A DNA stretch of 64,000 bases. It comes from Mycolicibacterium sp. CBMA 247 (lineage in GTDB: Bacteria > Actinomycetota > Actinomycetes > Mycobacteriales > Mycobacteriaceae). Below the pieces are notes generated by a model. That model worked only from the letters and a program-made list of their open reading frames with translations. It was not told where the DNA came from and searched no databases. Location of the stretch: positions 372,001 through 436,000 of the forward strand of contig NZ_VTGX01000004.1 in assembly GCF_009729095.1 (NCBI RefSeq), in the 5' to 3' direction. Numbering within the stretch: position 1 is the first letter of the stretch; every line of letters begins with the position of its first letter. The translations under genes and the position numbers were made by a program. Positions 8,110 through 17,784 of the stretch are shown here, in pieces.

Positions 8110-9471
8110 CTACGCGCGGGCAGCTTCGGGGGTAGGGGCCGCATGGTCGTCAACCATGGTGAGTTCATCGAACGGATCGTCACCGCGCAGCACAGCGTCC
8201 ACCTTGGACTTGTCCACGGTGTGTGTCCATGAGCCGACCAGCAGGGTGGCCACCGCATTGCCGGAGAAGTTGGTCACCGCACGCGCTTCGGACATGAACC
8301 GGTCGATCCCGACGATCAGTCCGACGCCGTCGAGCAGCTCGGGTCGGTGGCTCTGCAGCCCGGCGGCCAGGGTGGCAAGCCCGGCACCACTGACGCCGGC
8401 GGCGCCCTTTGAGGCGATGATCATGAACACCAGCAGCGAGATCTGCTCGCCGATGGACAGCGGGTCGCCCATCGCGTCGGAGATGAACAGCGAGGCCATG
8501 GTCAGGTAGATCGCGGTGCCGTCCAGGTTGAAGGAATAGCCGGTCGGCACCACGACGCCGACGGTGCTGCGGTCGACGCCCAGGTGTTCCATCTTGGCGA
8601 TGAGACGCGGCAGCGCCGACTCAGACGAGGACGTCGAGAAGATCAGCAGGTACTCGCGGGCCAGGTAGCGCACCAGCTTGAAGATGGACACCCCCGACAC
8701 CGCGCGCAGCAGTACGCCGAGCACGCCGAACACGAACACCGCGCAGGTCAGATAGAAGGCGAGCATGAGCGTCAGCAGCTGGGTGACGGCGGTCCAGCCG
8801 GTCTGCCCGACGACGTTGGCGATCGCGCCGAAGGCACCGATGGGCGCCAGCCACAGGATCATGATCAGCACCTTGAACACGAGCTTCTGCAGATGCTCGA
8901 TCCCGCGCAGGATCGGCTCACCGGAGCTGCCCATGCCCTGCAGCGCGAATCCGACCAGCAGCGCCACGAACAATGCCTGCAGCACGCTTCCCTCGGTCAG
9001 CGCCGACAGCAGAGTGTTCGGGATGATGTGCTGGACGAAGTCCAAGAGGCCGCCGGCCTGGTGCGCTTTCTCGGCCAGCTCGGCGCCCTGCCCGGCGGTC
9101 TTGTCCGTCAGGTGCATTCCCGAGCCGGGGTCGAGCAGGTTGCCGACCACCAGACCGATGGCCAAAGCGACCGTGGACATCGCCAGGAAGTAGACGAAGG
9201 CCAGACCGCCGACCTTGCCGACGGTGGTGGCCTTGCGAACCGAGCCGATCCCCAACACGATCGTGCAGAAGATGATCGGCGCGATCATCATCTTGATCAG
9301 GTTGACGAACATGGCGCCGAGCACGCCGACGCTCTTGCCGACCTCGGGTGCCACGAGTCCGACGATTACGCCGACGACGACAGCCGCTATGACCGCGATA
9401 TAGAGCCAATGAGTACGGTCGCGACGACGCGCGGGCGACGGCTCTGGTTGCGGGTCTACAGACACGGTCAT
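8110..9471 (-). CDS. dctA: DctA-type dicarboxylate/amino-acid:cation symporter
   Basis: 453 residues from the ATG at 9471, preceded by AGGGGG. It is a DAACS/SDF family carrier: hydrophobic helices throughout, the serine-rich reentrant loop STSSSESALPRL, and the substrate region GYSFNLDGTAIYL followed by KGAAGVSGAG. It imports C4-dicarboxylates or acidic amino acids with protons or sodium. The divergent CitA/CitB-type two-component system about 0.6 kb away is the probable regulator. An upstream in-frame ATG at 9546 lacks a ribosome site. Confidence 0.9.
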   Translation of the reverse strand: MTVSVDPQPEPSPARRRDRTHWLYIAVIAAVVVGVIVGLVAPEVGKSVGVLGAMFVNLIKMMIAPIIFCTIVLGIGSVRKATTVGKVGGLAFVYFLAMSTVALAIGLVVGNLLDPGSGMHLTDKTAGQGAELAEKAHQAGGLLDFVQHIIPNTLLSALTEGSVLQALFVALLVGFALQGMGSSGEPILRGIEHLQKLVFKVLIMILWLAPIGAFGAIANVVGQTGWTAVTQLLTLMLAFYLTCAVFVFGVLGVLLRAVSGVSIFKLVRYLAREYLLIFSTSSSESALPRLIAKMEHLGVDRSTVGVVVPTGYSFNLDGTAIYLTMASLFISDAMGDPLSIGEQISLLVFMIIASKGAAGVSGAGLATLAAGLQSHRPELLDGVGLIVGIDRFMSEARAVTNFSGNAVATLLVGSWTHTVDKSKVDAVLRGDDPFDELTMVDDHAAPTPEAARA

Positions 9472-9595
9472 CGGTGCCCCCTCTGGTTCAGTCCGGTTCG
9501 ACTTCGAATGCGCTGTACAAGCACCTTCGACCATAGGGTGAGCCAAGTCACGTTTTAGTTCATTGTGTTCAAGTAGCGACCCGGCGTTCGCTTAC

Positions 9596-9865
9596 TCAGA
9601 TACCCGCGCAGAGCGAGACAAAGGGAATCGGTGCGCAGATGCCGACCGAGAAGTGGGGCGTGATATCGCCGTTCCACGCCGGCGGGGGCGGCGGCGGGGG
9701 CGGCGGCAACGGAGCCGCCACGCAGGTATTCGAGGGCGGATCGAACACGGTCCCCGCTCCGCATTCGGCAGCGTTACCGACCCCCGGGGAAATGACCGTC
9801 ACAAATGCCAGTGACGCACCCGCAGCGGTGATGATGGTTGTCAAGCGATGAATGATGCGGCTCAT
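9596..9865 (-). CDS. Small secreted proline-rich protein
   Basis: 89 residues from the ATG at 9865 (MSRIIHRLTTIITAAGASLA), preceded by AAGGGAG. A signal peptide ends near VGNAA. The mature part is CGAGTVFDPPSNTCVAAP, then a run of nine prolines, then a short segment with two more Cys. Such proteins are common small exported products in mycobacteria and have no known function. The gene lies upstream of dctA on the same strand with a 124-bp gap. Confidence 0.72.
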   Translation of the reverse strand: MSRIIHRLTTIITAAGASLAFVTVISPGVGNAAECGAGTVFDPPSNTCVAAPLPPPPPPPPPAWNGDITPHFSVGICAPIPFVSLCAGI

Positions 9866-10120
9866 CGCAGGTCTCCCTTGGATCAACGCCCTCGACCCTG
9901 CTTATGGTCAGATTCTACGACTCTGCCCGCACGAAGTTCACCCGAAATTGACGATCAGGAAGGCCCTCGATGGAGGGCCCGGGGCCGGCCTCGGGGCGCC
10001 TGTCGCGGCACCTCCGCACGGGTTTGGAAAACAGCATCCGGGGCCTGAGCGTGCCCATCACTATGGGTACATGGGCACACTTGATGTGGTAGTTCACTAC
10101 GTTCACAATCCGGAGGTGTT

Positions 10121-11731
10121 GTGGCGCGCTCGTGGCAGCGGCTGTTGAGCCACTCATGGCCGCGCTCGCTGGCCGGGCAGGCCATCGCACTGCAGGTGCT
10201 GGTGGTCGCGGTGGTGGTGCTGGCCGGCACGGCGCTGGCCCTTTTTGACGCCCGCCGCGATGGTGAGAATGCGGCCCGCCAGCAGGTGATCGGTATCGCC
10301 ACGGCTCTGGCCGATTCCCCGTCGACTGCGACGGCCATCGAATCCGGTACCGCGACAGAGGTTTTGCAGCCGGTGACCGAGGCGGTACGCACCAGCACCG
10401 ATATCGCGTTCATCACGATCATGGCTCCGGACGGAATCCGGTTCACCCACACCGATCCCAGTCAGATCGGCGGGCATTACCTGGGCACGGTCGAGCCCGC
10501 ATTGCGCGGCGAGACGTTCAGCGAGGTCTACACCGGGACCTTGGGCCCGTCGGTGCGCGCGATCGCGCCGGTGCGTGGTCGCGACGGACGCATCGTGGGT
10601 CTGGTGTCGGCGGGAATCACCCAGCAGACGCTGGCCCAGCGCTGGCGTGCGCAGATTCCGGTGATCGCCGCGGTAACCGCTGCCGCACTGGGTGTTTCGA
10701 TGATCGGGGTGTGGGCCATCCGGCGCAGGCTGTTGCGCCAGACCCGGGGCCTGGGGCCTGACGAGCTGCGGGTCATGTACGACCACCACGACGCGATCCT
10801 GCATTCGGTGTCCGAGGGGCTCATCGTGCTCGATCGCCACGGTGTGGCACTGGCCAATGACGAAGCGCGCCGACTGCTGGGCCTGACGGCTGGGCCCGTG
10901 CGGGCGCAGGATCTGCCGGAGTTTCTGCGCAGCGCCGATCCCGGAGCCCGCGACGAGTTGCACGTCACCGCCGACCGGCTGCTCGTGGTCAACCGGGCCC
11001 GGGTCGCCGATTCGGGGTCCGGCGGGCAGGAGCGAAGCGACCGGGGGGTCAGTTCGGAGGTCGTCACGATCCGAGATCGCACCGAATTACAGGGCGCCCT
11101 GGGCGAACTCAGCTCGCTGCAGGTCCTGGCGGACTCATTGCGGGCACAGGCGCACGAGTCGGCGAACAAACTGCACACGGTGGTCACCATGGTGGAAATG
11201 GGCCGGCCTGAGGACGCGGTCCGGTTCGCCACCAGCGAGTTGGAGTTGTCGCAGCGGCTGGTGGACCGGTTGTCGCTGGCCGTCGGTGAACCGGCCCTGG
11301 TGGCCCTGCTCCTCGGCAAGACGGCCCAGGCGGACGAACGCGGGATCACCCTGACGGTCACCGAGGACACCCAGTTGTCCGCCGACGCCGTGCTCTCCGG
11401 ACAGGAGATGGTGACGGTGCTGGGTAATCTGATCGACAATGCGATGGATGCCTGTGACCGTGAGGATCCGTGGATCGAGGTCACGGTGAGCCAGGACGAT
11501 CACGAGTTGCTGATCCGCGTGGCCGACAGCGGGCCCGGCATGGCCCCGGACACTTTCGAAAAGGCCATGCAGCGTGGCTATTCCACCAAGGCGGGAGATA
11601 CCGCGGGGCCTGCCGGCGGTCGTGGCCTCGGGCTGGCGCTCGTGGCTCAGGTGATCCGCAGGCACAGCGGGACGCTGCGAGCCGATGTCACCTACGGTTC
11701 GGTGGTGACGGCAACGGTGCCGCGGCAATGA
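10121..11731 (+). CDS. CitA/DcuS-type sensor histidine kinase
   Basis: 536 residues; GTG at 10121 after CCGGAGG. Order of parts: transmembrane helix about 20-40, extracytoplasmic PASTA-free sensor domain (PDC/CACHE-like, with VRTSTDIAFITIMAPDGIRF) about 41-180, second helix about 183-205, cytoplasmic PAS-like region, then the kinase with the probable phospho-acceptor His345 in AQAHESANKLH. ATP-site motifs are NLIDNAMDA, DSGPGMAP and GGRGLGLALV. It probably senses a carboxylate outside the membrane and phosphorylates the regulator encoded 16 bp downstream. dctA nearby suggests C4-dicarboxylate sensing. Confidence 0.9.
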   Translation: MARSWQRLLSHSWPRSLAGQAIALQVLVVAVVVLAGTALALFDARRDGENAARQQVIGIATALADSPSTATAIESGTATEVLQPVTEAVRTSTDIAFITIMAPDGIRFTHTDPSQIGGHYLGTVEPALRGETFSEVYTGTLGPSVRAIAPVRGRDGRIVGLVSAGITQQTLAQRWRAQIPVIAAVTAAALGVSMIGVWAIRRRLLRQTRGLGPDELRVMYDHHDAILHSVSEGLIVLDRHGVALANDEARRLLGLTAGPVRAQDLPEFLRSADPGARDELHVTADRLLVVNRARVADSGSGGQERSDRGVSSEVVTIRDRTELQGALGELSSLQVLADSLRAQAHESANKLHTVVTMVEMGRPEDAVRFATSELELSQRLVDRLSLAVGEPALVALLLGKTAQADERGITLTVTEDTQLSADAVLSGQEMVTVLGNLIDNAMDACDREDPWIEVTVSQDDHELLIRVADSGPGMAPDTFEKAMQRGYSTKAGDTAGPAGGRGLGLALVAQVIRRHSGTLRADVTYGSVVTATVPRQ

Positions 11732-11747
11732 GCAGAGGGCACGACGG

Positions 11748-12440
11748 ATGACGATCAATGTTCTGATCGTGGAGGACGATCCCTTGATCGCCGAGGCCCA
11801 CCAGGCCTATCTCGGCCGCCTGGACGGGTTTTCGGTGACAGCGGTGGCACATACCGCGCGTGAGGCGATGCGGGCGGCGGCTGCGGCCGCCGCGTCCGAG
11901 CATCCCGTCGATCTCGTGCTGTTGGACATCGGATTGCCCGATGCCAGCGGAATCTCGTTGGCGTCCGGTCTTTCCGGGCTGCGGCCGGCGCCTGACATCA
12001 TCGCCATCACCTCCGAACGTGACCTGGAGATGGTGCGCGCGGCGGTGGCCCACGGCGCCCTGGCCTATCTGCTCAAACCGTTCACCTTCGCGGCATTTCG
12101 CGATCGGCTGGAACGCTACCGCCGCTACCGTTCGGCGCTGCCGTCCGGAACCGATGCCGCCAGCCAGGCCGAAGTCGACCGGGCATTGGCCGAATTACGG
12201 GTTGCCGCAGATAGATCCACTGCGCCCAAAGGCGCGGCACCGCAGACCACTGAGGAGATCGCCGTCGCAGTGCGCGATGAACCCGACGGCCTGACCGCAG
12301 ATGAGGCGGCCAAGCGGGTGGGAGTGTCACGGGTGACGGCGTGGCGCTACCTCGAGCGCCTGGCCGATGACGGCACCGTCATCCGCAACACGGAATACGG
12401 CAAGGCCGGGCGGCCCCGCACCCGCTACCGCTGGCGCTGA
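11748..12440 (+). CDS. CitB/DcuR-type response regulator
   Basis: 230 residues. The receiver domain has the acidic pair in VEDDPLI, the phospho-acceptor Asp60 in LVLLDIGLPD, and a conserved Lys in AYLLKPF. The C-terminal half has a winged helix-type DNA-binding region with LTADEAAKRVGVSRVTAWRY, as in CitB/DcuR/DpiA regulators. It is the partner of the kinase upstream. The likely target is the divergent dctA promoter and its own operon. Confidence 0.9.
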   Translation: MTINVLIVEDDPLIAEAHQAYLGRLDGFSVTAVAHTAREAMRAAAAAAASEHPVDLVLLDIGLPDASGISLASGLSGLRPAPDIIAITSERDLEMVRAAVAHGALAYLLKPFTFAAFRDRLERYRRYRSALPSGTDAASQAEVDRALAELRVAADRSTAPKGAAPQTTEEIAVAVRDEPDGLTADEAAKRVGVSRVTAWRYLERLADDGTVIRNTEYGKAGRPRTRYRWR

Positions 12441-12441
12441 A

Positions 12442-13539
12442 TCAGGCGCCGGCCGGCTCCAGGGCGGGGAGTTCGTGCATCTCGACCGCGTCGACCGCGA
12501 CCAGCTGCGAGTACAGCGACTCGGCAACGTCGAAGACGTTGACGTGGCCGTCGTAGTCGGCGATGTACAGCCGGGCGCCGTCGTGGCACAGGGCGACTGC
12601 GGCGGGCTGTGCGTGCACGTCCACGCTGCCCTGGATCTGGCTGGTCAGGGCGCACCACACGATGACGCGGTCGTAATCGACCAGGTAGGCGCGGGTGGCG
12701 TCGGGGCTCAGCACCAGCTGGGTGGGTGCCCCGCCGACCTCGACGGCGTCCACCACGGTGGCCGCGGAGAGGTCCACGGTGTGCACCACACCACGATGCT
12801 CAAGGTCGGAGGTCAGCACGTAGGCGATGCCGTCGCCGATCGCGATGTCGCGGATCGGGGCGCCGATCCACACCGTGGCCTGCACCTGGGCGGTCTCGGT
12901 GTTGACCACGACCAGCCGGCTGCCACGGAAATCGGAGGTGGCGACGTACAGGCGCTTGCCGGTCGAGTCGATCTGCAGGGCGTCCAGGTTGACGCCGGCG
13001 CCGGTGGCGATGTCGATCGTGCCGACGCGCTCGGCCGTGGTGTCGATGACGGCGATGTCGATTCGCTCGTGGCCGGTGCGGCCGGCGAACACGCGCTTTC
13101 CGTCCGGGCTGATCGCCAACGCGGAGACGCTGAAGGCCAGCGGGTATTCGCTGAGCGCAGCGCCGGTGATGGTGTCGACCGTGACGATCGAGTCATGCCC
13201 CGCGGTGGCGACGCTGACGTATGCGCGGTCGTCTGCCACGACGACGGCGAACGGGTCTCCGGCCAGACGGACCGACCCGACCACACCCATCGTGTGGGGG
13301 TTGATGACGGTCAGACTCTGCGCGCCGGCGTTGGTGACCACGACGGTGTCGCGGTCGGGATCCACGGCGATGTCGCCAATGGGCCCGCGGCCGATTTCGG
13401 CCAGACCTGCCACGTCGAGGTCGTCGAGGGCACCGTCGAACACGACGCCGGGGGCAGGCATATCGTCGATGGCGCGGTCATTGCGGCCAGCGCGCACGGC
13501 ATCGGTCAGCGCGCGCAAGAAGTTCTTTGCCATCGTCAT
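12442..13539 (-). CDS. YVTN/YncE-type beta-propeller protein
   Basis: 365 residues from the ATG at 13539, which has GGAGG five bases upstream. Repeats of about 40-45 residues carry signatures such as GDIAVDPDRDTVVVTN, SALAISPDGKRVFAG and TQLVLSPDATRAYLV, giving a seven-bladed propeller. There is no signal peptide, so it seems cytoplasmic, unlike many YncE proteins. No enzymatic motif is visible; it may be a scaffold or bind a ligand. It converges with the response regulator with a one-base gap. Confidence 0.75.
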   Translation of the reverse strand: MTMAKNFLRALTDAVRAGRNDRAIDDMPAPGVVFDGALDDLDVAGLAEIGRGPIGDIAVDPDRDTVVVTNAGAQSLTVINPHTMGVVGSVRLAGDPFAVVVADDRAYVSVATAGHDSIVTVDTITGAALSEYPLAFSVSALAISPDGKRVFAGRTGHERIDIAVIDTTAERVGTIDIATGAGVNLDALQIDSTGKRLYVATSDFRGSRLVVVNTETAQVQATVWIGAPIRDIAIGDGIAYVLTSDLEHRGVVHTVDLSAATVVDAVEVGGAPTQLVLSPDATRAYLVDYDRVIVWCALTSQIQGSVDVHAQPAAVALCHDGARLYIADYDGHVNVFDVAESLYSQLVAVDAVEMHELPALEPAGA

Positions 13540-14062
13540 CGGCACCTCCGCCGGCAAGGCTTTCACCGGCTCTAGATTCCAGGTCCATCTGCGCCGGGAG
13601 TGGCGCGGTTGTCTTGAGTCTAGCGACGAAACCGACAGGTCCAGGACGACTTCACAGCGAATAGGACGAAGCCGTCAACACTCTCTCAGAATGCGCTTAG
13701 AAAATTCTTCGTTATCGACCCGTTACCTTTTGGTCGCATTTGATTAAACGCCTGTTACCTGGGACTTCGCGGCATTGTCGAGACGTGGCACATTTCACGG
13801 TCGGCTCGATCGTCAATAGCAATTCTTACCGTTGTCGGCAAAAGTGAGCGGTAGATCACACCTGGACACGCCAGCAAACTTTCTTCAGCGTCAACACGCA
13901 ACGCCCGGCGGCGATGGTCGATACGTGTTACCGCTGTGAAAGTTGAGTCATGCCGAGTCGGTAGTTCGCTGCCCCCGGCAACTAGCCCGTCACCGGCCGC
14001 AGCACGAGGCTCACCTCGCACGACGTACCTGGATCGGCGGCCGGATGTGCGAGCATCTGCGC
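13540..14062. other. Long intergenic region, no gene seen
   Basis: About 520 bp between divergent starts. It is less GC-rich than its surroundings around 13680-13760 and must hold the promoters of both neighbours. I see no convincing ORF, tRNA or riboswitch here. Confidence 0.5.
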
Positions 14063-14773
14063 ATGGACCCGAAGGACGACCCCGAGGCCCGCATCCGGGA
14101 GCTGGAACGCCCGTTCGCCGACGCCGCCCGTGCATCCGAGCTCGGGACCGACAAGCACATGAGTCCCGCCGGTCCGCCTCCGACGCAGCCGTGGACATAC
14201 GGGAACACCTTCCCGCCGCCACCGCCGCCACCTCCGGCTCCGTGGCCGGGCTATGAGCAGTATCCGGCGCCGCCCCAACCGCGGCGCAGCACGGGCACCG
14301 CGACGATGTTCATTCTGTTCGGCGTCCTGGCCATGATGCTGGTGGCCGGCGGCATCGGGGCCTTTCTGACGTTCAGCAATACCGAGTCCGGCAATACCGG
14401 CTCCGGCAACGACGAGTCGTTCACCGACAGCCAATCGACGACCACCCGGGAGACCGCCGTCGGCCGCGTCCCCTTGGCCGAACCGGTTGCGCCGACCCAG
14501 GTTCCGGCTGGGGAGACAGTGATCGTCTCGGGGATCAGCGAGCACCGGACCGTCGAGTGCCGGGACAACACCGTGATTGTCAGCGGTGTCGAGAACGAGG
14601 TGGAGATCACCGGGCACTGCACGGCGGTGACAGTGTCGGGCGTCGACAACGTCATCACCGTCGATTCCGTCGACACCATCGGGGTGTCGGGCTTCGACAA
14701 CCACGTCACCTACCGCAGCGGGGAACCCGAGGTGACCAGATCGGGTCAGTCCAACGTGGTCGAGGCGGGCTGA
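14063..14773 (+). CDS. Membrane-anchored DUF3060 protein
   Basis: 236 residues. A short charged cytoplasmic start (DDPEARIRELER), a proline-rich stretch with nine Pro in a row, one transmembrane helix around residues 80-102 (TATMFILFGVLAMMLVAGG), a Ser/Thr-rich linker, then a repetitive beta-rich domain with units like TVIVSGVENEVEITG and TVSGVDNVITVDS. That pattern is DUF3060, found in mycobacterial envelope proteins. The function is unknown. An in-frame ATG at 14045 is an alternative start. Confidence 0.78.
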   Translation: MDPKDDPEARIRELERPFADAARASELGTDKHMSPAGPPPTQPWTYGNTFPPPPPPPPAPWPGYEQYPAPPQPRRSTGTATMFILFGVLAMMLVAGGIGAFLTFSNTESGNTGSGNDESFTDSQSTTTRETAVGRVPLAEPVAPTQVPAGETVIVSGISEHRTVECRDNTVIVSGVENEVEITGHCTAVTVSGVDNVITVDSVDTIGVSGFDNHVTYRSGEPEVTRSGQSNVVEAG

Positions 14774-14786
14774 CCGGGACGACCCG

Positions 14787-15560
14787 CTACAGCACCTTCG
14801 ACAAAAACTCCTGCAGCCGAGGATGTTTGGGGCTGTCGAACACCTCGGCCGGGGTGTCGTCCTCGACGATGTTGCCATCGGCCATGAAGATCACCCGGGA
14901 GGCCACCTCGCGGGCGAAACCCATCTCGTGGGTGACCACCACCATCGTCATGCCGCCCTCGGCCAGGTCACGCAGCACCTGAAGCACATCGCCGACCATC
15001 TCGGGATCCAAGGCGCTGGTGGCCTCGTCGAACAACATGATCGACGGGTTCATCGCCAGCGCCCGGGCGATCGCGACGCGCTGCTTCTGACCGCCGGAAA
15101 GCGTGGCCGGTTTGACCTTGGCCTTCTCCGCCAGGCCCACCTGGGTCAGCAACTCCATGGCGCGCTTCTCGGCGGCGGCCTTATTCATCTTCTTGGTCAG
15201 CAGCGGCGCCAGCGTCACGTTGTCGATCACGGTCATGTGCGGGAACAGGTTGAAGTGCTGGAACACCATGCCGATGTGCTGCCGAACCTTGTCGAGGTTC
15301 ACCTTCCGGTCGGTGAGGTCGAATTCGTCGACCGTGACCTTGCCCGCGGTGATGTCCTCAAGCTTGTTGAGGCACCGCAGAAAGGTGGATTTGCCGGATC
15401 CCGACGGTCCGATGACGCAGACCACCTCGCCCTTGCTGATCGTGGTGTCGATGCCGTCGAGCACCACCAGATCGCCGAACGACTTCTTGAGGCCCTCGAT
15501 GCGGATCTTGACCGTGCCCTCGGGCTCGGCGGCCGCGGCTTCCGGTACCAGCTGGGTCAT
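14787..15560 (-). CDS. glnQ: Polar amino-acid ABC transporter ATP-binding protein
   Basis: 257 residues. Walker A GPSGSGKST, the signature LSGGQKQRVAIARAL and Walker B with DEATSALD are all intact, with the spacing of the GlnQ/HisP family. It powers uptake of glutamine, glutamate or another polar amino acid. The start (ATG at 15560) overlaps the stop of the permease gene by 4 bp (ATGA), so the two are translationally coupled. Confidence 0.92.
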   Translation of the reverse strand: MTQLVPEAAAAEPEGTVKIRIEGLKKSFGDLVVLDGIDTTISKGEVVCVIGPSGSGKSTFLRCLNKLEDITAGKVTVDEFDLTDRKVNLDKVRQHIGMVFQHFNLFPHMTVIDNVTLAPLLTKKMNKAAAEKRAMELLTQVGLAEKAKVKPATLSGGQKQRVAIARALAMNPSIMLFDEATSALDPEMVGDVLQVLRDLAEGGMTMVVVTHEMGFAREVASRVIFMADGNIVEDDTPAEVFDSPKHPRLQEFLSKVL

Positions 15561-17047
15561 TTCGCAGTACCCCTCTCGAGCCGACTCTCGACTCTATCGG
15601 AGAGCTTCGTCAGCGCCATGATGACGATGAAGTAGATGATGCCGATGATCAGCCACATGGTGAACGACTGGTAATTGCGGGCGATGATCAGCCGTCCGGT
15701 CTGGGTCAGCTCGGCGATACCGATCACCGACAAGATCGAGGTGTCCTTGAGGGTGATGACGAACTGGTTGACGTACGACGGGATCATGGTGCGAATTGCC
15801 TGCGGCAGAATCACTTTGCGCATCGTCGGCAGGTACCCGATGCCCAGGCTGCGGGACGCCTCCATCTGACCCTTGTCCACCGCTTGGATTCCGCCGCGGA
15901 CGATCTCGGTCATGTAGGCCCCGGCGTTGAGCGAGAGCGTGATGATGCCTGCGGTCAGCGCCGTCATCTGGAAGCCCAGCGCCGTCGGGATGCCGAAGTA
16001 GATGAAGAAGGCCTGTACCAGCAGCGGCGTGCCGCGGAAGATGTCGACGTACGTGGTACCGACGGCCCGCAACAGGATCGACCGCGACACCCGGAAGAGC
16101 CCGAAGACGATGCCGAGCACCAGCGCGATGGCGATCGACACCACGGTCAGGATCAGCGTCATCTTCAGACCGGTCATCAGGAACGGGAACGTGCTCTTGA
16201 GCAGTCCGATGAACGAGTTGTCTGCCTCCGCGGCTCCCACACCGAGGTACTTCTCGACTATCTCGTCGTACCGACCGGACTCCTTGAGTTCCTTGAGGCC
16301 CGCGTTGAACTGCGTCAAGAGTTCCGCGTTGCGGCCCTTGTTGACCGCGAAGCCGTAGCTGGAACCCTTCTCCTTCGGCGTCACGGTCTTGAACCCGTTG
16401 CCCTGCTGGATGCCGTAGTTCAGCACCGGGTAGTCCTCGAAGATCGCCACGGAGTTGCCCGTCTTGACCTCCTCGAACATCGAGGCCGAATCCGCGAACG
16501 AGACGATCCGGAAGCCGTACTTGTCCTTGATCGACTCGGCGAACTTGGCACCCTCCGTGCCGTTCTTCACTGCGACGCGCTTACCCCGCAGGTCGGCGTA
16601 GGACTTGATGTCCTCGTTGTTGGCCAACACCGCCATCTGCACGCCGGATTCGAAATACGGGTCGGAGAAGTCGAATACCTTCTTGCGCTCATCGGTGATC
16701 GACATGCCGGCGATCACTCCGTCGGCCTGATTGGCCTGCACGGCCTGCAGCGCAGCGTCGAAGCCCAGTGGCTTGATCGTGATGTTGAACTTCTGGTTCG
16801 CCGCGATCTCGTTGATGAGGTCGATGTCGATCCCGACGAATTTCCCGTCCACATCCTGGAATTCGAACGGGGCGAAGGTGATGTCGGTGGCGACGATGTA
16901 GGTCTCGCCGTCGGCCGCGGCGCGGGCCGGGGCCAGCATGGCGGCCCCGATCAACCCGACCAGCAATGCCAAGACGGCGGCCATCAGCCGGTGCGGGGAC
17001 CGGATGACTCCGGCGACGCCCTCACCGGACGCGGATTCGGCTCTCAT
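15557..17047 (-). CDS. Fused amino-acid-binding protein and permease (GlnH-GlnP type)
   Basis: 496 residues. A signal-anchor or signal peptide (about 20-45, ending PARAAA) is followed by a type-3 solute-binding domain (ITFAPFEFQDVDGKFVGIDI, about 50-270). Then comes a permease domain of about 220 residues with the EAA-like loop EASRSLGIGYLPTMRKVILP. The fusion fixes the binding protein to the membrane complex, as in some actinobacterial and firmicute importers. A ribosome site TTAGGAG and a possible -10 TATAGC lie upstream. With GlnQ it makes a complete importer. Confidence 0.9.
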   Translation of the reverse strand: MRAESASGEGVAGVIRSPHRLMAAVLALLVGLIGAAMLAPARAAADGETYIVATDITFAPFEFQDVDGKFVGIDIDLINEIAANQKFNITIKPLGFDAALQAVQANQADGVIAGMSITDERKKVFDFSDPYFESGVQMAVLANNEDIKSYADLRGKRVAVKNGTEGAKFAESIKDKYGFRIVSFADSASMFEEVKTGNSVAIFEDYPVLNYGIQQGNGFKTVTPKEKGSSYGFAVNKGRNAELLTQFNAGLKELKESGRYDEIVEKYLGVGAAEADNSFIGLLKSTFPFLMTGLKMTLILTVVSIAIALVLGIVFGLFRVSRSILLRAVGTTYVDIFRGTPLLVQAFFIYFGIPTALGFQMTALTAGIITLSLNAGAYMTEIVRGGIQAVDKGQMEASRSLGIGYLPTMRKVILPQAIRTMIPSYVNQFVITLKDTSILSVIGIAELTQTGRLIIARNYQSFTMWLIIGIIYFIVIMALTKLSDRVESRLERGTAK

Positions 17048-17477
17048 CGCTCAGTCTCCTAACCAGGTATGGAACGACGAGTCCCCACGCTATAGCCGCC
17101 ACCACGATTAGGGCGGGATTTCCGGGGGTACGCCGGCCCGCGAGCTGATCGGGCCCGACACCGAGGGGTTGACCCGTGTCGACACCGGTGGCCTCCAGGC
17201 CGGACATCGAATTGCCTTGTGCAGGAAGAAGATAGTTGCACAGGCAATACACAGACTGCTCGCGCCATCGGCGGGTGGCGAACTGCGAGTTCGGCTTTAC
17301 AAATCGCTCCACCTGTCCATTGCACTGTCGCGAGAACCCGGGCTGTAAAAGGACGTTCGGCCCCAGACGTTTCATAAAGGGGTAGTGCACTACGCGTGAG
17401 GTACGACCACCACCGGCCGTACGTTTTCTGCATCAGAGCGTTGGAAAGTTCAGCGCTTGGTTCAGAGGGAGATCGAC
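17048..17477. other. Intergenic region between divergent genes
   Basis: About 430 bp. The left part should hold the promoter for the amino-acid importer (possible TATAGC -10 near 17088 on the minus strand). No gene or structured RNA is convincing in the remainder. Confidence 0.45.
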
Positions 17478-17771
17478 ATGAGCGTTTTCAATCCAGGCTC
17501 CGTCGTCAAGCGCGAAGCCACACAACAGACCCCGTCGGGCGAACACTCCCACGAGCCCGTGCTGATCACCGAACAGCAAGTGCTGTTCAGTACCGCCGCG
17601 GCGGCGGGCTCGCCCACGCGTCGCAGCGTCATCGCGATGATGTCGCAGGTGGTGTCATCGGTCGCCGAACACCGGCACGCCCGGGCTGAGCGGCGACGCG
17701 CCCGCTACTACCCGTCGCGGCTGACCTATCTCGAGCACAGCCTGATGGCCCGGGAGATGGACCGGCTCTGA
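17478..17771 (+). CDS. Small conserved hypothetical protein, basic C-terminus
   Basis: 97 residues; ATG at 17478 preceded by AGAGGGAG. There is no signal or membrane segment. The C-terminal half is rich in Arg, His and Ala (AEHRHARAERRRARYYPSRL). The composition suggests a nucleic-acid or membrane-surface contact, but that is inference. I do not recognise the family. Confidence 0.65.
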   Translation: MSVFNPGSVVKREATQQTPSGEHSHEPVLITEQQVLFSTAAAAGSPTRRSVIAMMSQVVSSVAEHRHARAERRRARYYPSRLTYLEHSLMAREMDRL

Positions 17772-17784
17772 CCAACCGGCCCGA

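Noticed and set aside
8584..9558. 324-codon open frame on the plus strand
   Set aside because: It is the complement of the dctA gene; composition is dominated by His, Asp, Arg and Gln as expected of antisense frames in GC-rich DNA.
12367..13575. 402-codon open frame on the plus strand
   Set aside because: Antisense to the beta-propeller gene; periodic composition mirrors the propeller repeats.
15884..17062. 392-codon open frame on the plus strand
   Set aside because: Antisense to the fused binding protein-permease, without ribosome site or recognisable domain.
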